DNA of 64,000 bases from Phoebastria nigripes (Eukaryota > Chordata > Aves > Procellariiformes > Diomedeidae). A program made the translations under genes and the position numbers. Positions 60,901 through 64,000 of the stretch are shown piece after piece. Where the stretch lies: contig JAYKAV010002949.1 of assembly GCA_035582835.1 (NCBI GenBank), positions 386,653 to 450,652 on the forward strand, given 5' to 3'. Under the pieces are notes generated by a model. The model ran no database searches. It was not told the DNA's origin and saw only the letters and a program-made list of their open reading frames with translations. Numbering within the stretch: the stretch's first letter is position 1; each line of letters starts with the position of its first letter.

Positions 60901-63840
60901 CTGCTGTTTTGTATCATTTCTGAAATGAATTGTTTCTGATTTTACAATAGATAAAATAAGAAAAGGGATTTCTTCCAAACTGCAGGAGTTGTAGCTTCAG
61001 TTGCTTGATACATGTTATATTTCATGATTTTTTTTGTGGTATGCTTTTTGATGTGTATTATTTTAATTGACATTATTTCTTTAAGTTATTCTGGGCTCTT
61101 CTACCTCTTCCAATGGATAGATTTACTTTGTTTTTAAACACTGTTTACGTGCATGACAAGATTTTTTAAAAATAAAAAATACTGTCCTCTTCCTATTTTC
61201 AACAAAGTGCTTTTCTGCAAGGCAGCTACTTGTGTCATAAGGAGATGTGTTTGACTTAAACTACTCCTTGTTTTTACCTGAGTAATAGGGATTTTCTTGA
61301 TAAGTTCTTACAACTTCATGAAAGTTAGAAGCTATACTGTCCATGATATTTTCTTTGTGTTGACCTGCTTTACACTTCACATATTTGGGCAAGTCATTCA
61401 TGCTCTAAGCACTAGTTCAAAATACTTCTAATTTACAGAATTAGTTAAGCCTTTCTTCATTAAGAGCATCAGGTAACTTGAAAAATATTTTAATCTTAAA
61501 TTTGTCTAAATATTCGTTGTATCTCCTTCCCCTCTCTCTCTTTTTCCCCTTCTTCCTCAATATAGTCTTTTGTACTATTGGTTTTTTAAATGTTGCTAAA
61601 GAAATGTACTGTTTGTAGTAGCAGTTAATACCAAAAAAAAGGAATAAATGTACACTTTTAATATTGCTTTAGCTCTTCCCACTGCTCTTAAAAACTGCAA
61701 GTGTTGAATGTCTGCAGTTAGCTGAACTACTTAAAGATGTCACAAATTTTATTCCCTTTAAATTAGCATTATAAAATATGTAGACTGTCTGCCTATAAGG
61801 CTAGAGTTTTCATTTAGAAGTAGCATTTCAATAAAATGTAAAAGTGACATGAATTTTTTTTTTTTTTGTACAGTAGTAAAATCCTCAGTTTCTGCACAAG
61901 AGCTAATACAGCTGTGTAAACAGCTTGTTTAAAAACGAATTAGAAAAATATCTATGCTTGATGTCCTTGCATGTACTAGATATCCTTTTCCAGGTGGCTT
62001 TTTTTTTTTTCCTTGGATTAGGTTGGATTTAGCAGCTTTGTCTTAAATAGATGCCCAGTCATATGATGATAATTTAAGACATGTAAAAATTAATGGAAAA
62101 AACTTGCAGATATGTTTGCAAAGATATTTTCCTAAATTACTTTTNTTTGTTTTCATCTAGGTATGGTTTCACAAACATGCGCTATATTGCCTCCCTGATT
62201 AGTGGAGTGGGCATTTTCATGATGGGTGCAGGACTTTCTTGGTATCATGGGATCATAGGTTTACTCCACCCTCATCCTATAGAATCTCTTCTCTGGGTAA
62301 GCTAATCTTGTTTGATATTGTCTCTAACACTGGTGGCTTAATAGAAAGTAATGGCACAGTCTGAAATTCCCTTCCTGAGTCAGTTTGAATCCCAACACAA
62401 TTAACTCAAACCATCCTTAATGAGAATGTGTTTTAAGAAAAAAATCACGTTAAACTATAGCTGATCTTACAGCAAAATGAGCTATTCTTTAAACCCTGCA
62501 TCTTCCCTTCACCTTCCCAAGAGGTTCTCCTTTCCTGTTTTGCAGTATATTGCATAATTCAAATATTTTTGGTTGCCTTCTGTTTAGGGACAGCTACATG
62601 GCACAGTGTGTAATGAGGTTCTGGAATGCTGCGTTTGGATAGTACATGGTGAAGAGATCTGTACAAATATGCATATAACATAATAATTGAGTCTTTTTTT
62701 TTTCTATACAGGCATACTGCATTTTAGCAGGGTCATTGGTATCTGAAGGAGGTATGCAGTTTCAAGAAATATTTCTATTTAAGTATTTGTAATTTCTAAG
62801 AGTACAATGTGAGTAATAATTGGTCCTTGCTTACACAGTGAAGTTTTGAGCTCTGTTGCAAATACTTGTGTTGTAAACAAACAAACAAAAGTGGGAAAAC
62901 TTTTTTTTCTTATCTGTCTATATAATAAGTTGAAGAACACATCATTTGGAAAGTATACGTAGAATGCCTTTTTGGTATTAAACTATCAGTGAATATAACT
63001 GTTCTGATTTGTATGGGAGACATGCATGTAGAAAAGAAGGTAACTTTATGCTTTGTCATTATTCAAAGTATCAATAATCAGAGCTTTCTTGATAATCTCT
63101 TGCTATGATAGAAAGAAAAGTTCCCTCTTCAAAATGGAAGCAAGTCTTTTTGCCTCTAACCATTTTCAGCAACTACTTTGGTGTTGTTTCAGCTACCCTT
63201 CTTGTTGCTATAAATGAAATTCGCAGGAGTGCTCGAGCCAAGGGTCTGTCATTTTATCAATATGGTACGTGTCGTTATAGCAATAAGGTATGTGGTTATT
63301 TAAAACAGAATCTATCTACCAGTATTTGCATAATTGTAGAAACAATTTTGTCTGTTTTCCCTTTCCCCTTGCTTTATTGATCTGTTTTCTATTCTAGTAA
63401 CAAATACATTTTACAAATTAGGTGAAAACCTGTTGATTTAAGTAACACTACTTAGATACTTTTACTAAACTACTCGCATTTTTCAGGATAAATGCTCCTT
63501 TAAATTTTTCAAACATTTTGAAGAAGCTTCCATAATTGACACAGGGCTGTTCTGTGTATTTATGAATGCTTTCAGAAGTGTGTGCATATGCAAAAATTCA
63601 GTTTACACCTATATACTTACGGAATTTTTTCTCTTAAGTTGCTGGTGTTAGTGTAGTTTAAGTACTGTGCATTATGTAGTAAAGCTAAGCTTTCCAAAGC
63701 AATGTAATTTTTTTTTGTTGTTGTATACGCAGTTGTGCAGAGTCGTGATCCTAGTACAAATGTGGTGTTACTGGAGGATGCTGCAGCAGTCCTGAGCGTG
63801 GCCGTAGCTGCTACCTGTATGGGTCTGACTTCTTTAACAG
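36869..63840 (+). CDS. SLC30A9: SLC30A9 (ZnT9), mitochondrial zinc transporter; 14 coding exons, 3' end beyond window
   Basis: The coding exons are 36869-36965, 38945-39121, 45424-45486, 48252-48351, 49743-49835, 50226-50308, 51699-51757, 52531-52598, 57304-57406, 60757-60812, 62161-62296, 62712-62751, 63193-63264 and 63733-63840. They join in frame through 418 complete codons plus one base; human has 568 residues, so the last roughly 150 lie outside. Residues 1-32 hold six Arg and no acid, like a mitochondrial presequence. Residues about 113-220 form the charged soluble domain annotated in the family as XPA-like. The cation-diffusion-facilitator membrane domain starts near 236, with H273 and D277 (HSLAD) in TM2. 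Known role: zinc export from mitochondria; also reported as nuclear-receptor coactivator GAC63/HUEL. All splice sites are GT-AG and no disruption is seen. Confidence 0.97.
38945..39121 (+). CDS. SLC30A9: SLC30A9 coding exon 2
   Basis: Acceptor cccctgttag, donor gtagta. Encodes residues 34-91, including SQVRVYTSN, which matches the human SQVKLYSTN segment. The rest is poorly conserved linker. Confidence 0.9.
39334..42064 (-). pseudogene. CR1 ORF2 (endonuclease-reverse transcriptase) relic
   Basis: The open reading frame remnants fall in several pieces and frames: 41929-41561, 41670-41407, 41307-40894, 40872-40360 and 40399-39737. They show the order endonuclease, linker, reverse transcriptase of a CR1-family non-LTR retrotransposon. 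Stops, frame changes and Ns show that it is no longer a coding gene. The N-terminal half of the endonuclease and all of ORF1 are absent. Confidence 0.85.
39825..40154. other. Assembly gap (330 Ns)
   Basis: A run of Ns inside the CR1 element, probably a scaffold gap caused by the repeat. Its length may be an estimate. Confidence 0.99.
45190..45241. repeat. T/G low-complexity tract
   Basis: Runs of T broken by single G residues, about 180 bases upstream of SLC30A9 exon 3. Confidence 0.85.
45424..45486 (+). CDS. SLC30A9: SLC30A9 coding exon 3
   Basis: Acceptor attttacag, donor gtaaag. Encodes residues 93-112 ([10 protein letters not shown]... FLKEPIQVK), aligned to human APLKQEPLQVR. Confidence 0.9.
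46235..46251. repeat. Poly(A) tract, 17 A
   Basis: Homopolymer in SLC30A9 intron 3. No flanking duplication or retrogene body was recognised on its 5' side. Confidence 0.9.
48252..48351 (+). CDS. SLC30A9: SLC30A9 coding exon 4
   Basis: Acceptor tgtttttaag, donor gtatga. Encodes residues 114-145, [10 protein letters not shown]... [13 protein letters not shown], nearly identical to the mammalian protein. Confidence 0.95.
49191..49214. repeat. Poly(A) tract, 24 A
   Basis: Uninterrupted A-run in SLC30A9 intron 4. No retrocopied sequence was identified next to it. Confidence 0.9.
49743..49835 (+). CDS. SLC30A9: SLC30A9 coding exon 5
   Basis: Acceptor actttccttag, donor gtaaga. Encodes residues 147-176, [18 protein letters not shown] then [11 protein letters not shown]. 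Confidence 0.95.
49890..49904. repeat. (GA)n microsatellite
   Basis: A short GA dinucleotide tract in SLC30A9 intron 5, just after exon 5. Confidence 0.85.
50226..50308 (+). CDS. SLC30A9: SLC30A9 coding exon 6
   Basis: Acceptor ctctgtgcag, donor gtgagt. Encodes residues 178-204, [15 protein letters not shown] then a basic and acidic helical stretch. Confidence 0.95.
51699..51757 (+). CDS. SLC30A9: SLC30A9 coding exon 7
   Basis: Acceptor gtattgcag, donor gtaaga. Encodes residues 206-224, [19 protein letters not shown]. The codon split over the previous junction gives Asn205, where human has Arg. Confidence 0.95.
52531..52598 (+). CDS. SLC30A9: SLC30A9 coding exon 8
   Basis: Acceptor ctttatgtag, donor gtaagt. 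Encodes residues 225-246, [20 protein letters not shown] then IC, entering the first membrane helix. Confidence 0.95.
54480..54640 (+). repeat. Possible ancient CR1-related repeat
   Basis: 'aatcagaccaggcccttcta' and 'gaccattatcttatgctgta' resemble an amniote repeat beginning 'AATCAGACCAATGGTCCATCTAG..CAGTATC.TG'. Similarity is weak and remembered, so this is a tentative call. Confidence 0.35.
54985..54996. repeat. Poly(C) tract, 12 C
   Basis: A pure C-run in SLC30A9 intron 8; possibly miscounted by sequencing. Confidence 0.85.
57304..57406 (+). CDS. SLC30A9: SLC30A9 coding exon 9
   Basis: Acceptor tttgttttcag, donor gtgagt. Encodes residues 248-281, spanning TM1 to TM2. It carries the zinc-site motif HSLAD (H273, D277) of the cation diffusion facilitator family. 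Confidence 0.96.
60521..60547. repeat. Perfect AT-rich palindrome, 13-base arms
   Basis: The arms tacctatatatat and atatatataggta pair perfectly around a single central base in SLC30A9 intron 9, about 210 bases before exon 10. It lies in a TA-rich low-complexity stretch (60495-60560). Confidence 0.8.
60757..60812 (+). CDS. SLC30A9: SLC30A9 coding exon 10
   Basis: Acceptor cctaaatag, donor gtaagc. Encodes residues 282-299, [18 protein letters not shown]. The first residue is Ala, where human reads Gly. Confidence 0.95.
62161..62296 (+). CDS. SLC30A9: SLC30A9 coding exon 11
   Basis: Acceptor tttcatctag, donor gtaagc. Encodes residues 301-345, [17 protein letters not shown] then the hydrophobic TM3 ([10 protein letters not shown]) and a loop. 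Confidence 0.96.
62712..62751 (+). CDS. SLC30A9: SLC30A9 coding exon 12
   Basis: A 40-base exon with acceptor ttctatacag and donor gtatgc. Encodes residues 346-358, [13 protein letters not shown], part of TM4. Its small size makes it easy to miss. Confidence 0.95.
63193..63264 (+). CDS. SLC30A9: SLC30A9 coding exon 13
   Basis: Acceptor gttgtttcag, donor gtacgt. Encodes residues 360-382, [20 protein letters not shown] then YQY: the end of TM4 and a basic loop. Confidence 0.96.
63733..63840 (+). CDS. SLC30A9: SLC30A9 coding exon 14
   Basis: Acceptor gtatacgcag, donor gtaaaa. Encodes residues 384-418, [20 protein letters not shown] then TM5 through [10 protein letters not shown]397-D398 lie at the start of TM5. 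The following exons are outside the window. Confidence 0.96.
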
Positions 63841-64000
63841 GTAAAATTCTGCCTCGAACTGAGGCAAGCAGGATGTGAATTTCTTCCTGTGCATGATATG
63901 AACACAGAGCATTTAGTTTATATTGGTTGACTTAAATACATCTCTACTCTCTTTCTGATACTTACACTGTGTAAGCTTCTGGAGGTTTATACTGTTCTCT

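Larger units (their letters stand above)
36966..63732 (+). other. SLC30A9: SLC30A9 introns 1-13
   Basis: The largest introns are 2 (39122-45423), 3 (45487-48251), 8 (52599-57303), 9 (57407-60756) and 10 (60813-62160). Apart from the CR1 in intron 2 they are AT-rich, with homopolymer tracts and no recognised genes. Patches with unexplained character are at 43300-43390, 47800-48010 and 53690-54130. Confidence 0.75.

Noticed and set aside
1..64000. CRISPR arrays, bacterial operons, tRNA or rRNA genes, novel defence system
   Set aside because: No regularly spaced repeats, no ribosome-binding-site-led gene clusters and no cloverleaf-like sequence were seen. The intron-exon structure is that of a vertebrate nuclear locus.

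Overview
The window is ordinary vertebrate nuclear DNA, almost certainly from a neognath bird. Three things support this: it carries split genes with GT-AG introns, CR1-type LINE remnants of several ages, and a solo endogenous-retrovirus LTR of a type that is abundant in Neoaves. The two protein genes are vertebrate orthologues in the same head-to-tail order known from other amniotes: TMEM33 followed by SLC30A9, both on the + strand. There are no operons, CRISPR arrays or phage-like modules. Scattered single Ns and one 330-base N gap are assembly artefacts.

Layout. Positions 1-15579 are intergenic and AT-rich, with no supported exon. They hold three CR1 remnants (4467-4533, 6770-7510, 8373-8580). 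A solo LTR, inserted in minus orientation, occupies 15580-16135. A CpG island (about 16300-17060) is the TMEM33 promoter and first exon. TMEM33 has seven coding exons (16770-24185) that I could join in frame into a complete 251-residue protein. A probably long 3' UTR follows, with the best distal poly(A) signal near 29054. Positions 29100-36450 are intergenic. A second CpG island (about 36460-37300) starts SLC30A9. Fourteen coding exons of that gene (36869-63840) join in frame for 418 complete codons, and the last roughly 150 codons lie beyond the window. Intron 2 of SLC30A9 contains a long, decayed, 5'-truncated CR1 element in antisense (39327-42066), interrupted by the N gap.

The two genes are not known to act in one pathway. 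TMEM33 is an ER and nuclear-envelope membrane protein linked to ER shape and the unfolded-protein response. SLC30A9 (ZnT9) is a mitochondrial zinc exporter that was also described as a nuclear-receptor coactivator. Each has its own CpG-island promoter. I found no new biological system here. The points most worth a second look are the promoter architecture of both genes, the antisense LTR just upstream of TMEM33, the long CR1 copy, and a few unexplained CpG-bearing or coding-like patches in introns.
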